From assembly GCA_019240395.1 (NCBI GenBank), contig JAFAYM010000087.1, forward strand, positions 1-58,472: 58,472 nucleotides of DNA, in the 5' to 3' direction. Each line of letters begins with the position of its first letter. The first letter of the stretch is position 1. Positions 32,803 to 39,659 of the stretch are shown here, in pieces. The notes under the pieces were generated by a model that worked only from the letters and a program-made list of their open reading frames with translations, was not told the DNA's origin and ran no database searches. A program made the position numbers and the translations under genes. Source of the DNA: Acidisphaera sp. (lineage in GTDB: Bacteria > Pseudomonadota > Alphaproteobacteria > Acetobacterales > Acetobacteraceae).

Positions 32803-34091
32803 AGGTCGCGCTGCTCAATCCGCCATGGCGCTTCGACCAGAGCATCTATTTCGGCTGCCGCGAGCCGCATCTGCCGCTCGAACTCGGCTACACGAGGGCG
32901 CTGCTGCTGGCCGCCGGCCACGACGTGTTGCTGCTGGACGGGCATCTCTGCGGCCGCGATGCCGCCTCGTTGGCGGACGAGGTCGCCGCCTATGCGCCCG
33001 ACATCACCGTCGTCACCACCGCGCCGAGCTACCTGTTCTGGCGCTGCGCGCCGCCGGAGCTGCGGGTGCCGCGCGAGATGTTTGCGGCGCTCGCCGGGCG
33101 GGGCGGCATGACGGTTGCCGTCGGGCCGCACGGCTCCTCGACACCAGGCGCCGTGCTCCGCAAGCTCGGCGTGGATGTGGTGGTGCGCGGCGAGTGCGAG
33201 GAGGTGCTGGTGGCGCTCGCCGCCGGCACGCCGCCCGCCGACATCGCGGGCTGCGCCGTGCTGGACAATGGTGTGCTGCGGGTGAACGGGCCGCCGCAGG
33301 CCGCGACCTTCACCGACCTTCCGGCGCTGCGCTGGCCCGACGCATGGGTGCGCCGCCATCGCCACCACCACCACCGTTTCGATGCCGTGCCGGACTGTCC
33401 TGGCGCCGAGGTGGAAGCGTCTCGCGGCTGTCCGTATTCCTGCACGTTCTGCGCCAAGATCGATTTTCGCGACGGCTACCGCCGGCGCCTTCTGCCGCTG
33501 CTGCTCGAGGAGATCGACGGGCTGCGTGAGCAGGGCGTCGGCTATCTCTATTTCATCGACGAGATTTTCCTGCCGAACCGTCCGTTGCTGGAGGCGCTGG
33601 TCGGGCGCGGGATGCAGTTCGGCGTGCAGACCCGGATCGACCTCTGGAAGCCGGAGATGATCGCGCTGCTCGGCCGCGCCGGCTGCGTATCCATCGAGGC
33701 GGGCGTCGAGAGCCTGACCGAGGATGGACGGGCGGCGCTCGACAAGCGCTGCAAGCTCACCACCGACGAGCTCGCCGACCTGCTGATCCTGGCGCGGCGG
33801 CACGTGCCGTTCGTGCAGGCCAATCTCATCGAGAGCACGGGCGATGATGCCGCCATGGTGGCCCGCTGGCGCGAGCGGCTGCAGGCGCAGGGCGTGTGGG
33901 CCAACGATCCGGTGCCGCTCTACCCCTACCCCAGCTCGCCCGACTATCGCCGCCTCTGGGGCGAACCCGACGAAGCCGCGTGGGAACGCGCGCACGCCCA
34001 CTACCTCGCGCAGTTCGCGCGGTTCAGCGACATCCAGGAGAACGCCCCGCTGCCGCTCGCGGCACTCGAGGCGGCATGCCTGCCGGCCTAG
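32799..34091 (+). CDS. B12-binding-type radical SAM protein of the sugar cluster
   Basis: A 430-residue protein. The N-terminal Rossmann-like domain starts KVALLNPPWRFDQSIYFGC and contains D47-G-H49-L-C-G52, which has the DxHxxG spacing of cobalamin-binding proteins. The radical SAM domain follows, with the cluster motif C211-PYS-C215-TF-C218. A histidine cluster, RRHRHHHHRF (185-194), precedes it. Such enzymes carry out methylations or carbon-skeleton changes; genes of this type occur near oligosaccharide genes. The ATG at 32799 overlaps the previous stop (ATGA), and the TAG stop is the first part of a repeat element (34090-34146). Confidence 0.85.
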   Translation: MKVALLNPPWRFDQSIYFGCREPHLPLELGYTRALLLAAGHDVLLLDGHLCGRDAASLADEVAAYAPDITVVTTAPSYLFWRCAPPELRVPREMFAALAGRGGMTVAVGPHGSSTPGAVLRKLGVDVVVRGECEEVLVALAAGTPPADIAGCAVLDNGVLRVNGPPQAATFTDLPALRWPDAWVRRHRHHHHRFDAVPDCPGAEVEASRGCPYSCTFCAKIDFRDGYRRRLLPLLLEEIDGLREQGVGYLYFIDEIFLPNRPLLEALVGRGMQFGVQTRIDLWKPEMIALLGRAGCVSIEAGVESLTEDGRAALDKRCKLTTDELADLLILARRHVPFVQANLIESTGDDAAMVARWRERLQAQGVWANDPVPLYPYPSSPDYRRLWGEPDEAAWERAHAHYLAQFARFSDIQENAPLPLAALEAACLPA

Positions 34092-34146
34092 AGCGTGATG
34101 ACCGAAGGTGGAATCACCGCAGGTCTGAATCATGCTCTCGAACAAC
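34090..34146. repeat. GAGCGTGAT-type palindromic repeat, copy 1
   Basis: The unit starts in the TAG stop codon of the radical SAM gene. Its ends, GAGCGTGAT (34091-34099) and ATCATGCTC (34129-34137), form an inverted repeat with one mismatch. Bases CCGAAGGTGGAATC onward match 53035-53079 in the same orientation with few differences. Similar elements are known in alphaproteobacteria. Confidence 0.75.
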
Positions 34147-34147
34147 G

Positions 34148-34267
34148 AGTTCTCGGGCGCGCCGATTTACGGCCGTCATATCAGCGAAAGCGGGAATCGA
34201 TGTGCCGCGTGGACCCCCGCTTTCGCGGGGGTGACGACAATGGGTGGCACTCCGTGGGACCTCGTAT
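34148..34267. repeat. 120-bp dispersed palindromic repeat, copy B
   Basis: This unit is about 90 percent identical to 13577-13696 in the same orientation, with equal length. The first hairpin is damaged (ATATCAGCGAAAGCGGGAAT), the second is strong (CCCCGCTTTCGCGGGG). It directly follows the repeat at 34090-34146, so two different repeat families are joined in the 214-base gap before the glycosyltransferase fusion. Confidence 0.8.
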
Positions 34268-34305
34268 CACATGACTTCGTCTATGGAAGTCATCACGCTC
34301 TGACG

Positions 34306-36591
34306 GTGGAATTTCCGAGACGCGTGCTGCTCAGCGCCGATGCGGTCGGCGGGGTGTGGCGCTATGCGCTGGAGCTGGCGGACGGGCTGGCGGGGCAGGG
34401 GATCGAGACCGTGCTGGCCGTGCTCGGCCCGGCGCCCTCGCCGGCGCAAGCGCGCGAGGCGCAGGCCGTTCCGGGGTTGCAGCTCTGTTCGACCGGGCTG
34501 GCGCTGGACTGGACCGCCGCCGATGCCGAGGCGCTGGCCGCGGCAGGGGACGGACTGGTTGCGCTCGCCGCCTCGCGGCAGGTCGACATCGTGCATCTGC
34601 ACGCGCCGGCGCTGGCGGCCTGGACGCGGTTCGCAATGCCCGTCGTGGTGGTCGCGCATTCCTGCGTCGGCACCTGGTGGCGCGCGGTGCGCGGCGGTCC
34701 GCTGCCCGCCGACCTGGCGTGGCGCGCCGAGCCGACGGCGCGCGGACTGCGTGCCGCCGATGCGGTGATCGCACCAAGCCGCAGCTTCGCCGCGGCTCTG
34801 CGTGCGGAATACGGCGAGCTGGCGATCGACGTCGTGCATAACGGGCGCACCCCGTTGGCGGTGCCGGAGATTCCGCGGGAGCGCGCCGTGCTGACCGCCG
34901 GGCGCCTGTGGGACGAGGCGAAGAACGTGGCGCTGCTGGATGCCGCGGCGGCACGGCTGGACGTGCCGGTCTATGCCGCGGGGCCTGTCGCGTTCGAGAA
35001 CGGCGCGCAGCTGCAGAGCCGATCCCTGCAACTGCTCGGCGTTGTCGATGACGCGGCGCTGCGGCGCCGGATGGCCGGCACCGCCGTATTCGCCTCGGTG
35101 TCGCGCTACGAGCCGTTCGGCCTCGCGGTGCTGGAAGCGGCGCAGGCCGGCATGGCCCTGGTGCTGTCCGACATCCCGACGTTTCGCGAGCTGTGGGACG
35201 GCGCCGCGCTGTTCGTTTCCGATGACGTGGAGGCCCTTGCGGAGGCGCTGCGTCGCGTGCTCGACGATGGCGAGAGCTGGGCACGCGCGGCGCGAGTGCG
35301 ATCGGGCTGCTTTGGTGCAGCGGACATGGTGCGGGGGACGCTCGCCGTCTTAAGGAAGGCGAGGGGCGCTGCCCCCGTCCCTTCAAGCACGGGACCCCGC
35401 TGGAATCCGTCGGCCCCAGACCCCATTCCCTTAAGTAACGGGTTCGAAGGGCATTGCCCTTCGTGGGCGTCGAGGGGGCGAAGCCCCTCGCCTTCCTTCC
35501 TTTACTTCACCCACTCCCTGATCTCGTGCTGGAACCACGGCAACGCGCATTTTCTGCGCGGCGTGCTGCGCGAGCTGCAGGCGCGGGGCCACGCGCTGCG
35601 CGTGCTCGAACCGGCGGACGGCTGGAGCCGGGCCCATCTGCTGGCCGAGCAGGGCGCCGCAGCGACGGACGATTTCGCCGCGGCGTTTCCCGGCCTGGCC
35701 TCGCAGACCTACGGCGAGGATCTCGACATCGCGGCGGCAGTCGATGGCGTCGATGTGGTGATCGTGCATGAGTGGAACCCGCCCTGGCTGATCGCCGCGC
35801 TCGGCCGGCACCGCCGTGAGGGCGGCCGCTTCCTGCTGCTGTTCCACGATACGCACCATCGCGGGGTCAGCGATCCCGCGGCGCTGCGGGCGCTCGATCT
35901 CTCCGGTTATGACGGCGTGCTGGCCTTCGGCGAGGCGCTGGCCGCGGTCTATCGCAGCTGGGGCTGGGGCGGGCGCGTCTTCGTCTGGCACGAGGCGGCC
36001 GACATCGCGCTGTTCCATCCGCCGGCTCAGGAGCGCCCGAGGGCGGGACTCGTCTGGGTCGGCAACTGGGGCGACGACGAACGCACCGCCGAGCTCGGCA
36101 CCTTTCTGTTCGAGCCGGCTTCGGCGCTCCGCCTGCCGCTCGACGTGTATGGCGTGCGCTATCCGCCCGAGGCGCTGGCGACGCTCGCCGCGCATGGCGC
36201 GACGTATCGCGGCTGGCTGGCGAACGCGAAAGTGCCGGAGGTGTTCGCGCGCCATCTCGCGACGGTGCATGTGCCGCGCCGCTTCTACGCCTCGGTCCTG
36301 CCGGGAATTCCGACGATCCGGGTCTTCGAGGCGCTGGCCTGCGGCATCCCGCTGGTCTGCGCGCCGTGGGACGATGCCGAAGGCCTGTTCCGGCCGGGGC
36401 GCGACTACCTCGTCGCCCGCACCGGGGCGGAGATGCGGGGGCACTTGAACGCGCTCGTGCACGATCCGGGGTTGCGCGCTTCGCTGGCGGCATCGGGGCT
36501 GGAAACGATCCGCGCCCGCCACACCTGCGCCCATCGCGTGGACGAGCTGCTCGGCGTCATCGCCGCAATGCGCTCCGCGGTCACGGCGTAG
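34306..36591 (+). CDS. Fused double glycosyltransferase (GT4-like plus CgeB-like)
   Basis: One frame encodes two enzymes. Residues 1-348 (RRVLLSADAVGGVWRYALELA onward) form a GT4-like transferase with the E-x7-E motif in YEPFGLAVLEA. Residues about 399-761 (FLYFTHSLISCWNHGNAHFLRG onward) form a CgeB-like transferase with PTIRVFEALACGIPLVCAPW. Between them, 49 codons come from the inverted-repeat element at 35352-35498. The second half has no ATG, GTG or TTG of its own near its natural N-terminus, so it must be translated as a fusion. I chose GTG at 34306 because it directly precedes the conserved start; an upstream ATG (34132) would translate repeat DNA. The TAG stop overlaps the next GTG start by one base. 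Confidence 0.78.
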   Translation: MEFPRRVLLSADAVGGVWRYALELADGLAGQGIETVLAVLGPAPSPAQAREAQAVPGLQLCSTGLALDWTAADAEALAAAGDGLVALAASRQVDIVHLHAPALAAWTRFAMPVVVVAHSCVGTWWRAVRGGPLPADLAWRAEPTARGLRAADAVIAPSRSFAAALRAEYGELAIDVVHNGRTPLAVPEIPRERAVLTAGRLWDEAKNVALLDAAAARLDVPVYAAGPVAFENGAQLQSRSLQLLGVVDDAALRRRMAGTAVFASVSRYEPFGLAVLEAAQAGMALVLSDIPTFRELWDGAALFVSDDVEALAEALRRVLDDGESWARAARVRSGCFGAADMVRGTLAVLRKARGAAPVPSSTGPRWNPSAPDPIPLSNGFEGHCPSWASRGRSPSPSFLYFTHSLISCWNHGNAHFLRGVLRELQARGHALRVLEPADGWSRAHLLAEQGAAATDDFAAAFPGLASQTYGEDLDIAAAVDGVDVVIVHEWNPPWLIAALGRHRREGGRFLLLFHDTHHRGVSDPAALRALDLSGYDGVLAFGEALAAVYRSWGWGGRVFVWHEAADIALFHPPAQERPRAGLVWVGNWGDDERTAELGTFLFEPASALRLPLDVYGVRYPPEALATLAAHGATYRGWLANAKVPEVFARHLATVHVPRRFYASVLPGIPTIRVFEALACGIPLVCAPWDDAEGLFRPGRDYLVARTGAEMRGHLNALVHDPGLRASLAASGLETIRARHTCAHRVDELLGVIAAMRSAVTA
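35352..35498. mobile_element. 147-bp MITE-like element inside the glycosyltransferase fusion
   Basis: The ends are a perfect 16-bp inverted repeat: AAGGAAGGCGAGGGGC (35352-35367) and its complement (35483-35498). The inside has a hairpin CGAAGGGC-ATT-GCCCTTCG (35445-35463) and a block, 35391-35427, shared with the element at 10083-10167. The length is exactly 49 codons and the frame is open throughout. It encodes no transposase, and no clear target duplication is seen. Confidence 0.75.
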
Positions 36592-37670
36592 TGGACATCG
36601 CCTTCTACGGATCGAGCCTGCTCTCGTCGTACTGGAATGGTGCGGCGACCTATTATCGCGGCCTGCTTTCCGCGCTGGCCCGGCACGGCCACCGCGTCAC
36701 CTTCTACGAGCCGGATGCGTTCGAGCGGCAGCAGCACCGTGACATCGCCCCGCCGTCATGGGCCGCGGTGCGGGTGTACGACGCGACGCTGCCGGCGCTT
36801 GCCGACGTGATCGCCGAGGCGGCGCGGGCGGACGTGGTGATCAAGGCGAGCGGCGTCGGCGTGTTCGACGACGAGCTGCTCGCCGGCACGCTCGCCGCGG
36901 CGCGCGCCGATGCGGTCCGCGTGTTTCTCGACGTGGATGCGCCGGCGACGCTGGCCGCGATGCGGGCGGATCCGCGGCACGCGCTGCACGCGGCGCTGCC
37001 GGCGCTCGACATGGTGCTCACCTATGGCGGCGGGCCGCCGGTGGTGGCGGCCTACACGGAGTTCGGCGCGGCGCTGTGCGTGCCGATCTACAACGCGCTC
37101 GATCCGGCGGAGCACCACCCGGCGACACCGGAGCCGCGTTTCGCCGCCGATCTGGCGTTCCTCGCCAACCGGCTGCCGGATCGCGAGGCGCGTGTCGAGG
37201 CGTTCTTCTTCGAGGCGGCCCGGCTCCTGCCGGATCGGCGCTTCCTGCTCGGCGGCAATGGCTGGGGCGACAAGCCGATGCCGGCGAATGTGCGCGCCAT
37301 CGGCCATGTCTCCACCAACGACCACAACGCTTTCAACGCCTCGGCGCTGGCCGTGCTGAATGTCGCGCGCGACAGCATGGCGAGTATCGGCTATTCGCCG
37401 GCGACGCGTGTGTTCGAGGCGGCCGGGGCCGGCGCCTGCCTGATCACCGATGCCTGGGAGGGCATCGAGGTTTTCCTGGAGCCGGGCGAGGAGATCCTGG
37501 TGGCGCGTAACGGGGCCGAAGTCGCCGGCCACCTGGCGGCGCTGACGCCGGAGCGCGCCAGGCGGATCGGCGAACGGGCGCGGGCGCGGGTGCTGGCGGA
37601 GCACACCTATGACCGGCGCGCGGCGAGCGTGGATCGGCTATTGCGCGAGGCGCTGGGCATGCGGCGCTGA
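36591..37670 (+). CDS. CgeB-like glycosyltransferase
   Basis: A 359-residue transferase that appears related to the second half of the upstream fusion: both start with a strand and then WNG/WNHG, an RGLL/RGVL helix and GHRVTFYEPD/GHALRVLEPA. The C-terminal domain contains YSPATRVFEAAGAGACLITDAWEGIEVFLEPGEEI, the CgeB nucleotide-sugar region. The acceptor is unknown. The start is GTG at 36591, whose G is the last base of the preceding stop codon. A convergent small-gene set begins 3 bases after its stop codon. Confidence 0.85.
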   Translation: MDIAFYGSSLLSSYWNGAATYYRGLLSALARHGHRVTFYEPDAFERQQHRDIAPPSWAAVRVYDATLPALADVIAEAARADVVIKASGVGVFDDELLAGTLAAARADAVRVFLDVDAPATLAAMRADPRHALHAALPALDMVLTYGGGPPVVAAYTEFGAALCVPIYNALDPAEHHPATPEPRFAADLAFLANRLPDREARVEAFFFEAARLLPDRRFLLGGNGWGDKPMPANVRAIGHVSTNDHNAFNASALAVLNVARDSMASIGYSPATRVFEAAGAGACLITDAWEGIEVFLEPGEEILVARNGAEVAGHLAALTPERARRIGERARARVLAEHTYDRRAASVDRLLREALGMRR

Positions 37671-37672
37671 AT

Positions 37673-38041
37673 TCAGCGGCCGCGCACCCCGCGATAGAAG
37701 TGATTATCGGCGCCGCGTGACAGGAGCGTCGGCTCCGGGCCCGGCACGAGCTGACGCCAGGAGACCTCATTGTGCGCGCCGGTGACCTCGATGACGCCGT
37801 GCGGGACGATGTCCACGCTGATCTCGTTGTTGTTGCCGGTGACGGTGATCCGTGTGCAGCCGCCGACCAGTGTCAGATTGGTGCGGCTGCCGTCCAGCGC
37901 GATCGGCGTGCCGGTGCACTGGATGATCCGCGTGATGTCGGAATAGTCGTAATGCAGCAGGTGATTGGCCATCACCTGGGCCCGGCCGGTGGCGGGCAGG
38001 AGCCAGATCGCCGCGGCGCCGGCGAGCAGCAGAGCGCGCAC
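37673..38041 (-). CDS. Secreted DUF3060-type protein
   Basis: A 122-residue protein with a signal peptide (about residues 1-21, ending TGRA). The rest is a short right-handed beta-helix-like repeat: CTGTPIALDGSRTNLTLVGGCTRITVTGNNNEISVDIV, then VIEVTGAHNEVSW. This pattern of alternating GN/GS turns is typical of the DUF3060 family, with two cysteines that probably form a disulfide. The function is unknown. The gene starts 2 bases after the small gene at 38044-38220, so both are in one operon with the gene at 38275-38847. Confidence 0.75.
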   Translation of the reverse strand: MRALLLAGAAAIWLLPATGRAQVMANHLLHYDYSDITRIIQCTGTPIALDGSRTNLTLVGGCTRITVTGNNNEISVDIVPHGVIEVTGAHNEVSWRQLVPGPEPTLLSRGADNHFYRGVRGR

Positions 38042-38043
38042 GG

Positions 38044-38220
38044 CTACTTCCGCTGCGGCTTGGGCCGTTGCGCGGCGGTTTCCGTCTGCTGCCGGTCGGA
38101 ATCGGGGCCCGCTGTCGGCTCCTCGGCGCCGTGCTCCGGCGAACCGACCCCGTGCGGGTCCTTCTTTTCCTGTTCCCTCGCCGGCCTGGCGGCCGGGTCG
38201 GTCTGCGGGTGTTTTGCCAT
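38044..38220 (-). CDS. Small hydrophilic hypothetical protein, 58 residues
   Basis: The ATG at 38220 is preceded on the minus strand by GGGGAG. The 58-residue product is charged and disordered in character: it starts MAKHPQTDPAARPAREQEKK, has SPEHGAEEPTAGPDSD in the middle and ends in QRPKPQRK. No hydrophobic segment or cysteine is present. It fits neatly between two secreted-protein genes on the same strand, with a 2-base gap to the downstream gene. I do not recognise the family. Confidence 0.55.
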   Translation of the reverse strand: MAKHPQTDPAARPAREQEKKDPHGVGSPEHGAEEPTAGPDSDRQQTETAAQRPKPQRK

Positions 38221-38274
38221 GCCCGTTGCGTCTCCCCGGCCGAGTTCAGCACGTCGGCCGGGGCCTGGCCAGTC

Positions 38275-38847
38275 TTACCCGCGGATGCGCTGGGCCGGAT
38301 GCGCGGGGTGCTTATAGTCCACCTGGATGAGCCGGCTGCCCGGGGCGACGGGCTGGGGCAGGGCGGCGGGCAGGCCGCTGCGCGGTGTGATTGCCGGGCC
38401 GCAGGCATCGCCGACCTGGCGGACCACGACCTGCGGTCGGTCGCCGGTGCCGGGATAGGAATAGGTGATGGTCCGGCTGCAGCCGCGATCGCCGGAGGTG
38501 AAGGAGCTGACGACCACCGCCGTCCCGCCCGCCGGCAGCGTCTCGAGCCCGGAGGGGAGCGACTGCATCGCCTGGTCGACCTGCCGCATCATCGCCGCCT
38601 GCTCGGCGAACAGCGAGGCGGGATCGGGCAGCATCGCCTCCATGTCGCGGATCATGCGCAGCAGCGGATCATCGACCGGCGCTGCTTGCGCCACCGGCAT
38701 GGACGACAGCGGCACCAGGACCCCGAGCGGGTGGCCGGCGGCGTCGTAGACGACCATTCCCGGGGTGGGCGGCTCGGCTGCTCCGGCCATGGTGAGGGGA
38801 AGCGCCGCCAGGACAGCCCCGAGCAGCGCCGCAGACAGTTTGCGCAT
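38275..38847 (-). CDS. Secreted hypothetical protein, 190 residues
   Basis: The signal peptide covers about residues 1-23 (LLGAVLAALPLTMAGAA). The mature part has a methionine-rich helical stretch (LLRMIRDMEAMLPDPASLFAEQAAMMRQVDQAM) and a strand-rich C-terminal domain with two cysteines (DRGCSRTITYSYPG and GDACGPAIT). It is probably periplasmic. I do not recognise the family. It is the first of three leftward genes (38847 to 37673). Confidence 0.65.
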   Translation of the reverse strand: MRKLSAALLGAVLAALPLTMAGAAEPPTPGMVVYDAAGHPLGVLVPLSSMPVAQAAPVDDPLLRMIRDMEAMLPDPASLFAEQAAMMRQVDQAMQSLPSGLETLPAGGTAVVVSSFTSGDRGCSRTITYSYPGTGDRPQVVVRQVGDACGPAITPRSGLPAALPQPVAPGSRLIQVDYKHPAHPAQRIRG

Positions 38848-39016
38848 GGCTTGCCTCCAACAAGAGTTGCTCGACCGCTGCCATTTTGGGGCGATCGAGG
38901 GGCAGTTTCACCTGTCGAAAGATGAAACGTCGTTTAGCTTCCGCGGTCTAGGCAGCGGGCGCCAGGGTTGCGCAAGCGCTTCAGCAGGGCTAGGAAACTG
39001 CCGCCGCGGGACCGGC

Positions 39017-39091
39017 GGGCGCGTAGCTCAGCGGGAGAGCACCACCTTGACACGGTGGGGGTCAGAGGTTCGATCCCTCTCGCGCCCACCA
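39017..39091 (+). tRNA. tRNA-Val (anticodon GAC)
   Basis: A complete 75-base cloverleaf. The acceptor stem GGGCGCG (39017-39023) pairs with CGCGCCC (39081-39087). The D arm is GCTC...GAGC, the anticodon stem CCACC/GGTGG encloses loop TTGACAC with anticodon GAC at 39049-39051, and the T arm is AGAGG-TTCGATC-CCTCT. The CCA end is encoded (39089-39091). It reads GUC and GUU valine codons. Confidence 0.96.
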
Positions 39092-39150
39092 CATCCCCAC
39101 GCTCGTCGACCGGAACGCTCACGGCGCGCGCTGCCAGCGACGGTCGCTGA

Positions 39151-39552
39151 TCAGTGCGGCGACGGTGCCGGGGCTGGCTGGGGATGACCCTGCTGATATT
39201 CCGCGACGGTCGTGCGGATGATGTCCCTGGTAGAGACCCCAATCCCGAACCACGCTTGCCCATAGGCCAGAATCCCGATCACGGCAGCGATGACCGCCAG
39301 CCCGGTTGGTAGCACCGTCACGATGATCGTCGTCTTAATGCCTGCCGTGGCCTTCTCGACGCCATCCAGCCGCGCCTCGATCGTACTTAGCTTGGCCTGG
39401 AGCTCGCCGCGCAGCGAAGCGAAACCGGCATCCATCCGGCCAATGAGTTCGGCAAACTTGGTGTCCGAACGTCCAATCGCCGCGGCGAGTTTCGCGTCGC
39501 CGCGAGCGTCGGAAAGCTCGATCTTCAGGTCAAGGTCATCGGACGGTGGCAT
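39151..39552 (-). CDS. Membrane-anchored coiled-coil hypothetical protein
   Basis: A 133-residue protein. Residues about 1-72 are a charged helical, coiled-coil-like region (DTKFAELIGRMDAGFASLRGELQAKLSTIEARLDGVEK), followed by one transmembrane segment (about 74-97, TIIVTVLPTGLAVIAAVIGILAYG) and a proline-rich C-terminus. Small proteins of this layout are common in alphaproteobacteria, but their role is unknown. It converges on the tRNA-Val gene and is separated from it by 59 bases. Confidence 0.6.
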   Translation of the reverse strand: MPPSDDLDLKIELSDARGDAKLAAAIGRSDTKFAELIGRMDAGFASLRGELQAKLSTIEARLDGVEKATAGIKTTIIVTVLPTGLAVIAAVIGILAYGQAWFGIGVSTRDIIRTTVAEYQQGHPQPAPAPSPH

Positions 39553-39659
39553 GTCAAGATGATGTGCTTCGGCTGGCTCTGCTGCAAGCCGATGCTGCTC
39601 CTCGACATGCGCCAGCTATCAAGCGGTTGCGCCGGGCGCAACATGTCCCGGCGCTCCCC

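Noticed and set aside
34132-34305. ATG at 34132 as start of the fused glycosyltransferase gene
   Set aside because: The first 45 or so codons would be translated from the 120-bp repeat, which is unlike any glycosyltransferase N-terminus. The GTG at 34306 sits directly before the conserved start, so it is preferred, although weakly.
35454-35771. Separate start for the second glycosyltransferase at the ATG near 35454
   Set aside because: That ATG is in another reading frame and its frame closes at 35771, so it cannot produce the transferase.
39017-39552. Integrated element using tRNA-Val as attachment site
   Set aside because: No integrase gene and no repeated tRNA 3' end are visible downstream; the neighbouring small coiled-coil gene alone is not evidence.
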